DNA of 64,000 bases from Rhodovarius lipocyclicus. GTDB lineage: Bacteria > Pseudomonadota > Alphaproteobacteria > Acetobacterales > Acetobacteraceae. How positions within the stretch are numbered: position 1 is the stretch's first letter; the number at the start of each line of letters is the position of its first letter. Shown in pieces: positions 8,471 to 17,515 of this stretch. Position numbers and translations under genes: made by a program. The notes under the pieces were generated by a model. It was not told the origin of the DNA. It ran no database searches and saw only the letters and a list, made by a program, of their open reading frames with translations. Location: NCBI RefSeq assembly GCF_009900765.1, contig NZ_JAAABL010000004.1, positions 119,102 through 183,101 on the forward strand, written 5' to 3'.

Positions 8471-9460
8471 TCATGCCTCGGCGGCCGACAGCGCGGTGGG
8501 CAGCTTGAAGGTGATGCGCTCCTCGGCGACCACCACTTCCTCGGTGGCCAGGGCGTAGCGCTCCCGCAGCTTGCTCAGCACTTCCTCGACCAGCACCTCC
8601 GGCGCGCTGGCGCCGGCGGTGATGCCCACGGTGTGCACGCCATCCAGCACGGCCAGGTCCAGGTCGCGGCCGCGCTGCACCATGATGGATTTCGGGCAGC
8701 CGGCGCGATTCGCCACCTCCACCAGCCGGACGGAGTTGGAGGAATTCGGCGCCCCCACCACGATCATCAGCTCCGCGCGGGGCGCGATCGCCTTCACCGC
8801 CGCCTGGCGGTTGGTGGTGGCGTAGCAGATGTCCTCCTTCGCGGGGGCGGACATGGCGGGGAAACGCTCGCTCAGCACCGCGATGATGCCGGCGGTGTCG
8901 TCCACCGACAGGGTGGTCTGGGTGATGAAGGCCAGCGGCACATCGGCCGGCGGCTGCACGCGCTGGGCGTCCTCCTCGTCCTCGACCAGGGTCACGCAGC
9001 CCTCGGGCAGCTGGCCCATGGTGCCGATCACTTCCGGGTGGCCGGCATGGCCGATCAGCAGGATGTGGCGGCCGCGCGCGTGGTGGTGCTCGGCCTCGCG
9101 ATGGACCTTGCTGACCAGCGGGCAGGTAGCGTCCAGATAGAACATCTCCCGGCGCTCGGCCTCGCCGGGGATGGCCTTGGGCACGCCATGGGCGCTGAAC
9201 ACCACGGGCTGGCCGTTATCGGGGATCTCGTGCAGTTCCTCGACGAAGATGGCGCCCTGGCGCTCCAGGCTTTCGACCACGAAGCGGTTGTGGACGATCT
9301 CATGCCGGACATAGACCGGCGCGCCGTAGCGCTTCAGCGCTTCCTCGACGATCTTGATGGCCCGGTCCACACCGGCGCAAAAGCCGCGCGGGCCGGCCAA
9401 CAGCACGTTCAGGCTGGGCTTGTTCGCCGCTTGGGTGTCACTCTGGATCATGCGCGTCAC
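8471..9460 (-). CDS. ispH: 4-hydroxy-3-methylbut-2-enyl diphosphate reductase
   Basis: A 329-residue IspH, the last enzyme of the non-mevalonate isoprenoid pathway, reducing HMBPP to IPP and DMAPP with a [4Fe-4S] cluster. The three cluster cysteines are in [12 protein letters not shown] (C28), [13 protein letters not shown] and [10 protein letters not shown]; the catalytic TQTTLS and NSSNSVRL segments are present. The ATG at 9460 and the one nine bases later are both possible starts. First gene of the likely ispH-thrB-rnhA operon. Confidence 0.95.
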   Translation of the reverse strand: MTRMIQSDTQAANKPSLNVLLAGPRGFCAGVDRAIKIVEEALKRYGAPVYVRHEIVHNRFVVESLERQGAIFVEELHEIPDNGQPVVFSAHGVPKAIPGEAERREMFYLDATCPLVSKVHREAEHHHARGRHILLIGHAGHPEVIGTMGQLPEGCVTLVEDEEDAQRVQPPADVPLAFITQTTLSVDDTAGIIAVLSERFPAMSAPAKEDICYATTNRQAAVKAIAPRAELMIVVGAPNSSNSVRLVEVANRAGCPKSIMVQRGRDLDLAVLDGVHTVGITAGASAPEVLVEEVLSKLRERYALATEEVVVAEERITFKLPTALSAAEA

Positions 9461-9547
9461 TTCCGGTGGCCAGTGGTTCGGGGCATATGGGGCTTTCTAC
9501 AGGTCTGGCCCAGGGGTGGCCAGCCGCAGCAGCCGAAAGGGATGTGC

Positions 9548-10102
9548 ATGCGCAAGATGTTGGGTGCCGCGAAGATGCTGGGGCTGATGGGGCTGGGGAT
9601 GATGGGCCTGGCCGCCTGCAGCCCCGGCAACACGGATGACCTGCTGCTGGCCTGCCCTCGCCCCGGCCTGCTGCCGGACGCGGTGGACCTGACGCGCTAC
9701 CGCCAGGGCCAGGCCCCGGAACTGACCAGCCTGGAAATCGACGCCCGCCTGCTGGGCGTGCAGAACGGCCGCTGCCAGCGCAGCCGCGACAATCGCGGCA
9801 TCGCCATGCAGTTCAGCCTGCTGCTGTCGGCCGAACGCGGGCCCGCCGGCACGCCGCGCAGCCAGAACCTGCCGCTGGTGATCGCCGTGACCAACAGCCA
9901 GGGACAGATCCTCAGCCGGCAACAGGTGGAACAGACCGTCAGCTTCCCGGCCAACACGACCACCACGCGCGTGACCTCCGAGCCGGTGGAGATCATCCTG
10001 CCGGTGTCGGAAGCGCACCGCGCGCGGGATTACCGGGTGGTGGTGGGCTTCCTGCTGACGGAACAGGAGTTGGCGGCGAACCGGCGGCGCGGGCCGCGGT
10101 AA
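9548..10102 (+). CDS. Hypothetical lipoprotein
   Basis: A 184-residue lipoprotein with a methionine-rich signal peptide and lipobox LAAC. The mature part is mostly beta-strand-like (LPLVIAVTNSQGQILSRQQV, then TRVTSEPVEIILPVSEAH) and ends basic. I do not recognise a named family, though alphaproteobacteria carry many lipoproteins of this size. The start at 9548 is preceded by GAAAGG at a good distance; an ATG six bases upstream is in the same frame. Divergent from ispH. Confidence 0.6.
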   Translation: MRKMLGAAKMLGLMGLGMMGLAACSPGNTDDLLLACPRPGLLPDAVDLTRYRQGQAPELTSLEIDARLLGVQNGRCQRSRDNRGIAMQFSLLLSAERGPAGTPRSQNLPLVIAVTNSQGQILSRQQVEQTVSFPANTTTTRVTSEPVEIILPVSEAHRARDYRVVVGFLLTEQELAANRRRGPR

Positions 10103-10111
10103 GGGCCGATT

Positions 10112-10212
10112 GGGGAGGCGCCGCCTCCCCTCAAGCCACCCAAAAGTCATGGGGGGTTCCCGAGGGGAAAGTCATTCCCCCCCGGGCAGAGGTCCGGGGG
10201 CAGAGCCCCCGG
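10112..10212. repeat. Alpha-type hairpin repeat between convergent genes (copy 1)
   Basis: Stem GGGGAGGC (10112-10119) with GCCTCCCC (10123-10130), then the motif AAAAGTCATGGGGGG from 10142, a second imperfect hairpin around GAGGGGAAAGTCATTCCCC, and a third stem CCGGGGGC (10194-10201) with GCCCCCGG (10205-10212). The order and motifs match copies at 13668-13738 and 55709-55780. It lies 8 bp from the stop of the next gene and could serve as a bidirectional terminator. Confidence 0.65.
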
Positions 10213-10219
10213 CCCGTCC

Positions 10220-11230
10220 TCACCGGAACGGGATCGCGTACATCAGCCCGCCCTGGTTCCACAGCCCGTTCGCCCCGCGCGGCAGGCGCAGCACGCTGGC
10301 CTGGCCCACATTGCGTTCGAACACCTCGCCATAGTTACCCACGGCGCGGATCACGTTCAGCATCCAGCGGTTGTCCAGGCCGATGCGCTGGCCGAACTCG
10401 CCGGAGGTGCCCAGCAGGCGCTGCGCCACCGGGTTCTGCCCGCGGGACTGCTCCTCGGCATTGGCCTGGGTCACGCCGTTTTCCTCGGCTTCCACCAGCC
10501 CGTAATGCACCCAGGCGACGATGTTGGTCCACTGCTCGTCACCGTTGCGGGTGAACGGGCCCAGCGGCTCCTTCGAGATCGTCTCGCCCAGCACGAGGTA
10601 CTGCGCGGCGTTGGGCGCCTGGGCGATGGCACCGGCCAGCGCCGAGGCATCCTGCGTCATCGCGTCGCAGCGGCCGGCGAAGAAGGCCTGGTACATGCTG
10701 TCGATGCGCTCGAACACCACCGGGTTCAGGCGGATGCGGTTGGCCCGGGCGTAGTCGCCCAGCGTCACCTCATGGGTCGTGCCCTGGGCGACGCAGACGG
10801 TCGCGCCGTCCAGCTCCCGCACGCGGCTGACATTGGCGTCGCGGCGCACCACGAAGCCCTGGCCGTCATAGAAATTCACCGGGCCCTGGGTCAGGCCGAT
10901 GCTGGTGCCGCGCAGGAAGGTCTGGGTGGAGTTGCGGAACAGCACGTCGATCTCGCCCGATTGCAGGGCGGTGAAGCGGTTCTGCGCGGTCAGGCCCACG
11001 AAGCGCACCTTCGTGGCATCGCCCAGCACGGCGGCGGCGACGGCGCGGCAGTAATCGGCGTCGAGGCCGCGATAGGTGCCCTGGGTGTCGGGGGCGGAAA
11101 AGCCCGCGAAGCCGGCGCTGACGCCGCAGATCAGCTGGCCGCGCTGGCGCACGACATCGAGCGTGGCGGCCTCCGCCTGGCTGAACAGGCTGGCGGCGAA
11201 GAGTGCCGTGGCGGCGAGGATGGTCCTCAT
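10220..11230 (-). CDS. Amino-acid ABC transporter substrate-binding protein, AapJ-like
   Basis: A 336-residue periplasmic binding protein (family 3). After a signal peptide cut near SQAEAATL, the chain reads VVRQRGQLICGVSAGFAGFS, GLDADYCRAVAAAVLGD and LFRNSTQTFLRGTSIGL, typical of AapJ/BztA general L-amino-acid receptors. No permease or ATPase gene is adjacent. It is the last of three genes with an aminotransferase and an RpiR regulator on the same strand, so its ligand may be the amine or amino acid the aminotransferase acts on. It must share a transporter encoded elsewhere. Confidence 0.85.
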   Translation of the reverse strand: MRTILAATALFAASLFSQAEAATLDVVRQRGQLICGVSAGFAGFSAPDTQGTYRGLDADYCRAVAAAVLGDATKVRFVGLTAQNRFTALQSGEIDVLFRNSTQTFLRGTSIGLTQGPVNFYDGQGFVVRRDANVSRVRELDGATVCVAQGTTHEVTLGDYARANRIRLNPVVFERIDSMYQAFFAGRCDAMTQDASALAGAIAQAPNAAQYLVLGETISKEPLGPFTRNGDEQWTNIVAWVHYGLVEAEENGVTQANAEEQSRGQNPVAQRLLGTSGEFGQRIGLDNRWMLNVIRAVGNYGEVFERNVGQASVLRLPRGANGLWNQGGLMYAIPFR

Positions 11231-11259
11231 CGGGTTACTCCCTGGTTATGAAAAGCTGT

Positions 11260-12615
11260 TTAGATCGAAGCGAGGGCGGCATCCACCGCTTCGCCCAGGC
11301 GATCCACGATCAGGCCGATCTCCTCGGCGCTGACGATATACGGGGGGGCGAGCAGCACATGGTCGCCGCGCACGCCATCCAGTGTGCCGCCGCCGGGATA
11401 GCAGGCGAGGCCGCGCGCGAAGGCTTCCTTCTTGATGCGGGCGTTCAGCTTGCGGGCGGGGTCGAAGGGGGTGCGGCCGGCGCGGTCCTCCACCAGCTCG
11501 ATGGCGCGGAACAGGCCCCTGCCCCGGATATCGCCCACATGGGGGTGGTTGCCGAAACGGGCCGTCAGGCGGGCCTGCAGCAGCTCGCCCATCTCCTTCA
11601 CCCGGTCCAGCAGCCCGTCCTCCTGGATCACCCGCTGCACGGCCAGCGCGGCGGCACAGGGAATCGGGTGCGCCAGATAGGTGTGGCCATGCTGGAAGGC
11701 GCCCGAGCCCCGCTCGATCGCATCCACCACCCGGCCGGAGACCAGCACGGCCCCGATCGGCTGGTAACCGCCGCCGAGACCCTTCGCGATGGCCTGGATG
11801 TCGGGGGAAATCCCCTCCTGCTCCCAGGCGTGCAGGGTGCCGGTGCGGCCCATGCCGCTCATCACCTCATCCAGGATCAGCAGCGCGCCGTGGCGGTCGC
11901 AGACCTCCCGCACCGCCTTGAAATAGCCGGCGGGCGCGGGGACGCAGCCGGCGGTGGCACCCACCACCGTCTCCGCCATGAAGGCCGCGACATTCTGGGG
12001 CCCGAGGCGCTGGAACTCCGCCTCCAGCTCGGCAGCCAGGCGGGCGACGTAATCGGCCTCGCTCTCGCCGGGCTCGGCGCCATGATAGGCGAAGGCGGGC
12101 GAGACATGGCTGAAGGCGGGCGACAGCAGCGGCGCATAGGGCGCCTTGCGCGCCGCGTTGCCGCCCGCCGAGAGCGCGCCCAGCGTGTTGCCATGATAGC
12201 TCTGCCGGCGCGCGATGTAGCGGGTGCGCTGGGGCTGGCCGATCTCCAGAAAATACTGCCGCGCCAGCTTGATGGAGGCCTCCACCGCCTCCGACCCGCC
12301 GGCGACGAAATAGGCCTGGACCAGCCCGCCCGGCTCATGCCCGACCAGGTTTTCGGCCAGCGCCTCGGCCGGTTCGTTGGTGAAGAAGCCAGTGTGGGCG
12401 TAGCACAGCTTGTCCGCCTGGGCCTTGATGGCCGCGATGATGGCCGGGTGCTGATGCCCGAGGCAGGAAACGGCGGCGCCGCCCGAGGCATCCAGCACCT
12501 CCCGCCCGCCCTGCTCCACCAGCCACACGCCATGGCCGCCCACCGCCATCGGCGGGGTGGTCAGGGAGGAGCGTTGCAGCACGCGGCTGCGGCGGGGAGA
12601 GGTGGCGATGTTCAT
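11260..12615 (-). CDS. Class III PLP-dependent aminotransferase
   Basis: A 451-residue fold-type I aminotransferase of the omega-amino-acid/GabT group. Visible are FVAGGSEAVEASIKLARQY (cofactor phosphate site), SYHGNTLGALSAGGN, LLILDEVMSGMGRTGT (aspartate holding the PLP ring) and AIAKGLGGGYQPIGAVL (Schiff-base lysine). Class III members move amino groups from omega-amino acids, diamines or beta-amino acids to pyruvate or 2-oxoglutarate. The start overlaps the upstream RpiR gene by 4 bp. The specific substrate is not readable. Confidence 0.85.
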   Translation of the reverse strand: MNIATSPRRSRVLQRSSLTTPPMAVGGHGVWLVEQGGREVLDASGGAAVSCLGHQHPAIIAAIKAQADKLCYAHTGFFTNEPAEALAENLVGHEPGGLVQAYFVAGGSEAVEASIKLARQYFLEIGQPQRTRYIARRQSYHGNTLGALSAGGNAARKAPYAPLLSPAFSHVSPAFAYHGAEPGESEADYVARLAAELEAEFQRLGPQNVAAFMAETVVGATAGCVPAPAGYFKAVREVCDRHGALLILDEVMSGMGRTGTLHAWEQEGISPDIQAIAKGLGGGYQPIGAVLVSGRVVDAIERGSGAFQHGHTYLAHPIPCAAALAVQRVIQEDGLLDRVKEMGELLQARLTARFGNHPHVGDIRGRGLFRAIELVEDRAGRTPFDPARKLNARIKKEAFARGLACYPGGGTLDGVRGDHVLLAPPYIVSAEEIGLIVDRLGEAVDAALASI

Positions 12616-13454
12616 GGCAGGTCATCCTGTTCGGGGACGTATTCGGACAATGCGGCAAGCCGCGACTCGGCCTGGCGCAATCGGGTCAGGGCGGGTTCTC
12701 CGCCCTCGATGAAGCTGGCGGCGGCCAGCGCCTGGGCGGTGGCCAGCGCGCCGGTCAGGCTGGGGAAGAAGCCCGGGCCGGCCGCGGCATCGAACAGCAG
12801 CAGATGCGCGGCCCCCGCCGCCACCGGGGCGGCCGGGCTGTCCAGCAGCGCGATCGTGGTGCAGCCCGCCTGCCGCGCGGCCCGCGCCGTGCGGGCGATG
12901 GCGCGCGAATAGGGCGCGAAGCTGATCAGCACCAGCGCATCGCCGGGCTGGAAGGCGCCGAGGTCCAGGTCCTCCGGGCTCGCGCCGCCCACCAGCCGCA
13001 CGGCATCGGGGCGGAACAGCCGCAGCTCATAATGCAATATCTGCGCGACACCCCGGCAGGACCGATACCCCGCCACCCACACACGCGGCGCGGCATGCAG
13101 GGCCCGCGCGGCAGCGGCGATGGGGGCGGGCGCGATGCGCGCCAGGCTCTCGGCATCGGCGGCCAGCATGGCGGCGGGCAAGGGCTGGGGGCCAGCGGCG
13201 ACGGCCCGGCGGGAATAAGGACCAGGGCGGCGGGCCTCGATCAACGCCTCGCGCAGCGCATCCCAGCCGGAATACCCCAAGGCCTGCGCCAGACGCGTGA
13301 AAGTGGCCGGGTGCGTGCCAGCCGCCAACGCCAGATCCCGCATGGAACGCGTGGTGGCATCGAAATCATGCCGGGCGAGGAAATCCCCGGCCTCCCGCAA
13401 GCGCGGAGGCAAACCCGGCAAGGCGCGACGGAGCGTGTCGATGGGGGTGGGCAC
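12612..13454 (-). CDS. MurR/RpiR family transcriptional regulator
   Basis: A 280-residue regulator: N-terminal HTH_6 domain (ATTRSMRDLALAAGTHPATF then TRLAQALGYSGWDALREAL) and a C-terminal SIS sugar-phosphate-binding domain (RVWVAGYRSCRGVAQILHYE, then ALVLISFAPYSRAIARTARA). RpiR regulators sense phosphorylated sugars or related metabolites. It is the first gene of the operon with the aminotransferase and AapJ-like protein, so it probably controls that operon. The pairing of an RpiR sensor with amino-compound genes recurs in alphaproteobacteria. Confidence 0.85.
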   Translation of the reverse strand: MPTPIDTLRRALPGLPPRLREAGDFLARHDFDATTRSMRDLALAAGTHPATFTRLAQALGYSGWDALREALIEARRPGPYSRRAVAAGPQPLPAAMLAADAESLARIAPAPIAAAARALHAAPRVWVAGYRSCRGVAQILHYELRLFRPDAVRLVGGASPEDLDLGAFQPGDALVLISFAPYSRAIARTARAARQAGCTTIALLDSPAAPVAAGAAHLLLFDAAAGPGFFPSLTGALATAQALAAASFIEGGEPALTRLRQAESRLAALSEYVPEQDDLP

Positions 13455-13502
13455 GCGATGTTTGTTTCATGGAATGGGGTGGAATGCAACGAGTGTTGCA
13501 GA

Positions 13503-13560
13503 CTGGGGAAGGCGCCGCCTTCCCCAGACCCCATCCGCTGGGGAGATCAGATCTCCCCAG
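13503..13560. repeat. Two adjacent GC-rich hairpins upstream of the RpiR gene
   Basis: First stem CTGGGGAAGGC with GCCTTCCCCAG (13503-13527). Second stem CTGGGGAGAT (13538-13547) with ATCTCCCCAG (13551-13560), loop CAG. Same style as the hairpin repeats elsewhere in the window. They begin 48 bp upstream of the RpiR start codon. Confidence 0.6.
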
Positions 13561-13572
13561 GCCCCTGCGAGG

Positions 13573-13663
13573 AGTTTGGGGACAGAGCTAATTCTATATA
13601 ATTGATATCATTATATAATCTTACCGAAAAAACCTTCGCAGGCTCAAGTACCGTCCCCAAACT
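13573..13663. repeat. AT-rich inverted-repeat element with GGGGACAG ends
   Basis: Outer arms AGTTTGGGGAC (13573-13583) and GTCCCCAAACT (13653-13663) are perfect reverse complements around a 69-bp interior that is far more AT-rich than its surroundings. The interior holds TATATAAT (13595-13602) and ATTATATA (13610-13617) around a 7-nt loop. It looks like a small non-coding mobile or REP-like element. No open frame of use lies inside. Confidence 0.6.
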
Positions 13664-13667
13664 GACA

Positions 13668-13738
13668 AAAAGTAATGGGGGAGCTTGAGGGGGAAAGTCA
13701 TTTCCCCCTCAACGGGAGTTTGAGGGCAGCGCCCTCAA
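13668..13738. repeat. Alpha-type hairpin repeat (copy 2)
   Basis: AAAAGTAATGGGGGAG is followed by a perfect 12-bp stem (TTGAGGGGGAAA, 13685-13696, with TTTCCCCCTCAA, 13701-13712) and an 8-bp stem (TTGAGGGC, 13720-13727, with GCCCTCAA, 13731-13738). The stop codon of the adjoining minus-strand gene (13735-13737) is inside the last stem. Nearly identical, in opposite orientation, to the copy at 55709-55780. Confidence 0.7.
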
Positions 13739-14709
13739 CGCCCCGCCCACACCTCCGCCGCCCGGCTGGCCGCATCCGGCACGCCCATGGCCAGCAATCC
13801 CAGTTCGATGGTCCCAACCACGGTCCCTTCGGCATGGGGGCAGTGTTCGGTCCCGTTCCAGATCCCGGCCAGGCTGGTGGTGGTGGCGCGGGTGGCGGTC
13901 AGGGCCGGCAGGTCCAGTATTTCGGCGTTGGGGCCGATCTGCAGATGGGCCTGCATGGGTTTGCCCGGCGCGCGCTCGGCCTCGCCGCCGCCGCCCTTCA
14001 CCACCAGCAGGCGCGGGCGGAGAAGGGCGGCGGCCACGCCCAGATGCACGGCGATGTAGGGCGGGTGGAACACGCCATCCACGCCGGCCGGCGCGTCGGC
14101 GGGGTTCAGCAGGCGCGCGACCGTGTTGATGGGCGAGCGCAGGCCCAGCAGCGCGCGCAGGTGCAGGATCTCATTCAGGCGCGGGCTCATGACCGATAGC
14201 GGCAAATAGGCGAAGCCGCTGGCGGCCACCTGGTCCAGCGCCTCGGCCCGGTTGCGGGCGGCGGCGAGGCCCAGCGACGGCAGGGCATCCTTCACCGCGA
14301 CGCCGGAGGTGAAGGTGTTAGACCCGTGCATCAGCACCCGGTGGCCGGCCCGCGCCAGGGCCAGGGCGGCCAGCAGGAACCAGGGCGCGCCGCGGGTGCG
14401 GCCGGCGCCATAGGAAGGCCAGTCCAGATCAACCGGCGCGGGGGCGGCGCCCACGGCGTCGCGGGCGGCCTCGACCAGGCCGGTCACTTCCTCGACATCC
14501 TCGCCGCGATAGCGCAGCAGCATCAGGAAGGCGCCGATCTGCACAGGCTCGGCCTCTCCGGCCAGCACCATGGACAGCGCCTGCCGCCCTTCCTCCCGCG
14601 TCAGGGAGCGGGAGCGGCCAGGGCCGCGCCCCAGGGTGCGCACGAAGGGGGCGAAGGGGTGTTCGGGCTCGGCGTCATCCGCAGCGCCGTGGGCCAATGT
14701 GTCCGCCAT
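13735..14709 (-). CDS. TrpD2/YbiB-like glycosyltransferase family protein
   Basis: A 324-residue member of the nucleoside phosphorylase/anthranilate phosphoribosyltransferase fold, closest in pattern to TrpD2/YbiB rather than TrpD: LTREEGRQALSMVLAGEAEP with QIGAFLMLLRYRGE in the N-terminal helical domain, MHGSNTFTSGVAVKDALPSL, and LVVKGGGGEAERAP near the C-terminus. YbiB-type proteins bind nucleic acid and have no confirmed enzyme activity. The start at 14709 follows AAAGGGGTGG; an ATG at 14760 is less likely. It comes directly after nirD on the same strand, a linkage seen in nitrate-assimilation loci. Its stop codon lies inside a hairpin repeat. Confidence 0.75.
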   Translation of the reverse strand: MADTLAHGAADDAEPEHPFAPFVRTLGRGPGRSRSLTREEGRQALSMVLAGEAEPVQIGAFLMLLRYRGEDVEEVTGLVEAARDAVGAAPAPVDLDWPSYGAGRTRGAPWFLLAALALARAGHRVLMHGSNTFTSGVAVKDALPSLGLAAARNRAEALDQVAASGFAYLPLSVMSPRLNEILHLRALLGLRSPINTVARLLNPADAPAGVDGVFHPPYIAVHLGVAAALLRPRLLVVKGGGGEAERAPGKPMQAHLQIGPNAEILDLPALTATRATTTSLAGIWNGTEHCPHAEGTVVGTIELGLLAMGVPDAASRAAEVWAGR

Positions 14710-14723
14710 CGCCACCCCTTTCT

Positions 14724-15044
14724 TCAGGCGGCCTGTCGCGCCGCCGGCAGGGCCAGCCACACCCGGTCCCCGCGCAATTCTACCGCGAAGCGCTTCACGC
14801 AGCCATGGTCGGGGGCCAGGGCCTCGCCGCTCGTCAGGTCGATGACCCAGTTGTGCAGCGGGCAGGCCACGCCATGGCCGTGCACGATGCCCTGGCTCAG
14901 CGGGCCGCCCTTGTGCGGGCAGCGGTCCTCGATGGCGAAGACGCTGTCGTCCAGGGTGCGGAACACCGCGATATCGCCCTGCGCGGTCTTCACGATGCGC
15001 GCGCCCTGGCGGGGGATGTCGGACAGGCTGCCGATCTCGATCAT
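14724..15044 (-). CDS. nirD: Nitrite reductase (NADH) small subunit, Rieske-type
   Basis: A 106-residue NirD. It keeps the Rieske [2Fe-2S] ligands: RCPHKGG and CPLHNW, with 16 residues between the two motifs, unlike E. coli NirD, which has lost them. It partners NirB in reducing nitrite to ammonium in the cytoplasm. The ATG at 15044 lies 5 bp after the nirB stop, so the two are co-translated. A longer frame in the same phase inside nirB was not used. Confidence 0.92.
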   Translation of the reverse strand: MIEIGSLSDIPRQGARIVKTAQGDIAVFRTLDDSVFAIEDRCPHKGGPLSQGIVHGHGVACPLHNWVIDLTSGEALAPDHGCVKRFAVELRGDRVWLALPAARQAA

Positions 15045-15049
15045 CTGGC

Positions 15050-17515
15050 TCACTCCGCGGGTTGCAGGCTGGTGAAGGGCTGGGCGGCGGCGGCGCCGGG
15101 GGCGCGCTGGGCCCAGGGGTCGATCTGCATGAATTTCTGGGCGTAGAGGAAACGTTCGTGCAGGGCGCGGCGGCCCTCGGCGTCCTCCACGATGCGCTGC
15201 TTCACGTAATCCAGGCCCACGCGCTCCACCCAGGGGGCGGTGCGGTCCAGATAGCGGGCTTCCTCCCGGTACAGCTGCAGGAAGGCGCCGCAATATTCCA
15301 GCACCTCGGCCTCGGTCGTGACCTTGCACAGGAAATCGGTGCCGCGCAGGTGGATGCCGCCATTGCCGGCGATGTGCAGCTCCCAGCCGCTATCCACCGC
15401 GATCACGCCGAAATCCTTGATCGTGGCCTCCGCGCAGTTGCGCGGGCAGCCGCTGACCGCGAGCTTCACCTTGTGCGGGTGCCAACTGCCCCAGGTCATG
15501 CGCTCCAGCTGGATGCCCATGCCGGTGCTGTCCTGGGTGCCGAAGCGGCACCATTCGGAACCGACGCAGGTCTTCACCGTGCGCAGCCCCTTGGCATAGG
15601 CGTGGCCGGAGACCATGCCGGCGGCGTTCAGCTCGGCCCAGACTTCCGGCAGTTGCTCGCGCTTCACGCCCAGCAGGTCGATGCGCTGGCCGCCGGTGAC
15701 CTTCACGGTCGGGATATCGTACTTGTCCACCACATCGGCGATGGCGCGCAGCTCGGCGGCATTGGTCACGCCGCCCCACATGCGCGGCACGACGGAATAG
15801 GTGCCGTCCTTCTGGATGTTGGCGTGGTTGCGTTCGTTCACGAAGCGGGATTGCGCGTCGTCCTCATACTCGCCGGGCCAGGCGCACAGCAGGTAGTAGT
15901 TCAGCGCCGGGCGGCAATGGTGGCAGCCATCGGCTGTCTTCCAGCCCAGGCGCTTCATCACGCCGGGCATGGTCTTCAGGGACTGCGCGATGATTTCCTT
16001 GCGCACCACGTCATGGCCCAGGCCGGTGCATTTGCACATCGGCTTTTCGGCCGCGGCCTGATAGCCATCGCCCAGCGCCAGGGCGATCAGCCCCTCCACC
16101 TGCGGCGTGCAGGACCCGCAGCTGGCCGAGGCCTTGGTGTGCGCCCGCACATCGTCGAGCGTGGTCAGCCCCTTCTCCGCGATGGTGGACAGGATCTTGC
16201 CCTTGCACACGCCGTTGCAGCCGCAGATCTCGGCGGTGTCCGGCAGGGCGGCCAGGGCCGCCTTCGGGTCCTTCGCGGGGCCGCCCGCCGCGGCCATGGC
16301 GACGGACTGGCCGAAGATGGCGGTGTGGCGCAGGGGGCCCAGCGCCTCCGCGTTCTTCAACAGCGAAAAATACCAGCCCGCATCCTCGGCCTCGCCATAG
16401 AGCACGACGCCCGCGACCTTCTCCTCGCGCAGCACCAGGCGGCGATACAGGCCGCGCGAGGGGTCGCGGAATTCGACCACCTCCGCCTCATCGCCGCCGA
16501 TGAAATCACCGGCGGAGAACATCTCGATGCCCGTCACCTTCAGCCGCGTGCCGCTGACGGCGGGGATGTACAGGCTGTCGGCCACGCTGCTCAGGTGGTC
16601 CGCGGCGACGCGCGCCATGTCCCACAGGGGCGCCACCAGCCCGTAGCACACGCCGCGATGCTCCACGCATTCGCCGACCGAGAAGATGAACGGGTCCGAG
16701 GTGCGCATCGTGTCGTCCACGATGATGCCGCGCTTGCACTCCAGCCCGATCTCGCGGCCCAGCGCGGCGTTGGGGCGGATGCCCACGGCCATCACCACCA
16801 AGTCGGCCGGGATCTCCTTGCCGTCCTTCAGGCGGATGCCGGTCACGCGCTCGGTGCCCAGGATCTCGGCGGTGTCGGCGCCGCACAGCACGGTCAGGCC
16901 ACGCGCTTCCAGATCGGCCTTCAGCATGCCGCCTGCGACCGTGTCCAGCTGGCGTTCCATCAGCGTGGGCATCAGGTGCAGCACGGTGGTGCGCATGCCG
17001 TTGATGGAAAGCCCGTTCGCGGCCTCCAGCCCCAGCAGCCCGCCGCCGATCACCACGGCGCTGCCGCCGCGCTCGCAGGCGGCCAGCATGGCGTCCACAT
17101 CGGCCATGTCGCGGAAGGTGATGACGCCCGGCAGCTTGTGCCCGGGGACGGGGATGATGAAGGGATCGGAGCCCGTGGCGATCAGCAGCCGGTCATACGG
17201 GCGGGTGGTGCCGAATTCGCCCATCACCAGCCGGGCCTCGCGGTCCACCGAGACCACCTTCTCGCCCGCGATCAGCTCGATGCCGTTTTCCGCGTACCAT
17301 TCGCGGCTGTTGATCACGATGTCGTCGAAGGTCTTTTCCCCCGCCAGCACGGGCGAGAGCATGATGCGGTTGTAGTTCGGGTGCGGTTCGGCGCCAAAGA
17401 CCGTGATCTGGAACTTACCGGGCGCGCGGGCGAGGATTTCCTCGACGGTCCGCATGCCGGCCATCCCATTGCCGATGACGACGAGGCGCGGGTGCTGGGC
17501 CGGGATCGCGTTCAT
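15050..17515 (-). CDS. nirB: Nitrite reductase (NADH) large subunit
   Basis: An 821-residue NirB of normal length, giving assimilatory reduction of nitrite to ammonium with NADH. Domain order: FAD/NAD oxidoreductase (VVIGNGMAGMRTVEEIL; AVVIGGGLLGLEAANGL), BFD-like [2Fe-2S] domain near residues 430-470 (CGCNGVCKGK, SASCGSCTPQ), then the sulfite/nitrite-reductase half with siroheme-[4Fe-4S] cysteines in TCVGSEWCRFGTQDS (about 650) and SGCPRNCAEA (about 690). The start at 17515 matches family N-termini. It is preceded by an RNA leader with two hexaloop hairpins and a 15-codon open frame that overlaps its start. No nasA or nitrate transporter is in the window. Confidence 0.95.
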   Translation of the reverse strand: MNAIPAQHPRLVVIGNGMAGMRTVEEILARAPGKFQITVFGAEPHPNYNRIMLSPVLAGEKTFDDIVINSREWYAENGIELIAGEKVVSVDREARLVMGEFGTTRPYDRLLIATGSDPFIIPVPGHKLPGVITFRDMADVDAMLAACERGGSAVVIGGGLLGLEAANGLSINGMRTTVLHLMPTLMERQLDTVAGGMLKADLEARGLTVLCGADTAEILGTERVTGIRLKDGKEIPADLVVMAVGIRPNAALGREIGLECKRGIIVDDTMRTSDPFIFSVGECVEHRGVCYGLVAPLWDMARVAADHLSSVADSLYIPAVSGTRLKVTGIEMFSAGDFIGGDEAEVVEFRDPSRGLYRRLVLREEKVAGVVLYGEAEDAGWYFSLLKNAEALGPLRHTAIFGQSVAMAAAGGPAKDPKAALAALPDTAEICGCNGVCKGKILSTIAEKGLTTLDDVRAHTKASASCGSCTPQVEGLIALALGDGYQAAAEKPMCKCTGLGHDVVRKEIIAQSLKTMPGVMKRLGWKTADGCHHCRPALNYYLLCAWPGEYEDDAQSRFVNERNHANIQKDGTYSVVPRMWGGVTNAAELRAIADVVDKYDIPTVKVTGGQRIDLLGVKREQLPEVWAELNAAGMVSGHAYAKGLRTVKTCVGSEWCRFGTQDSTGMGIQLERMTWGSWHPHKVKLAVSGCPRNCAEATIKDFGVIAVDSGWELHIAGNGGIHLRGTDFLCKVTTEAEVLEYCGAFLQLYREEARYLDRTAPWVERVGLDYVKQRIVEDAEGRRALHERFLYAQKFMQIDPWAQRAPGAAAAQPFTSLQPAE

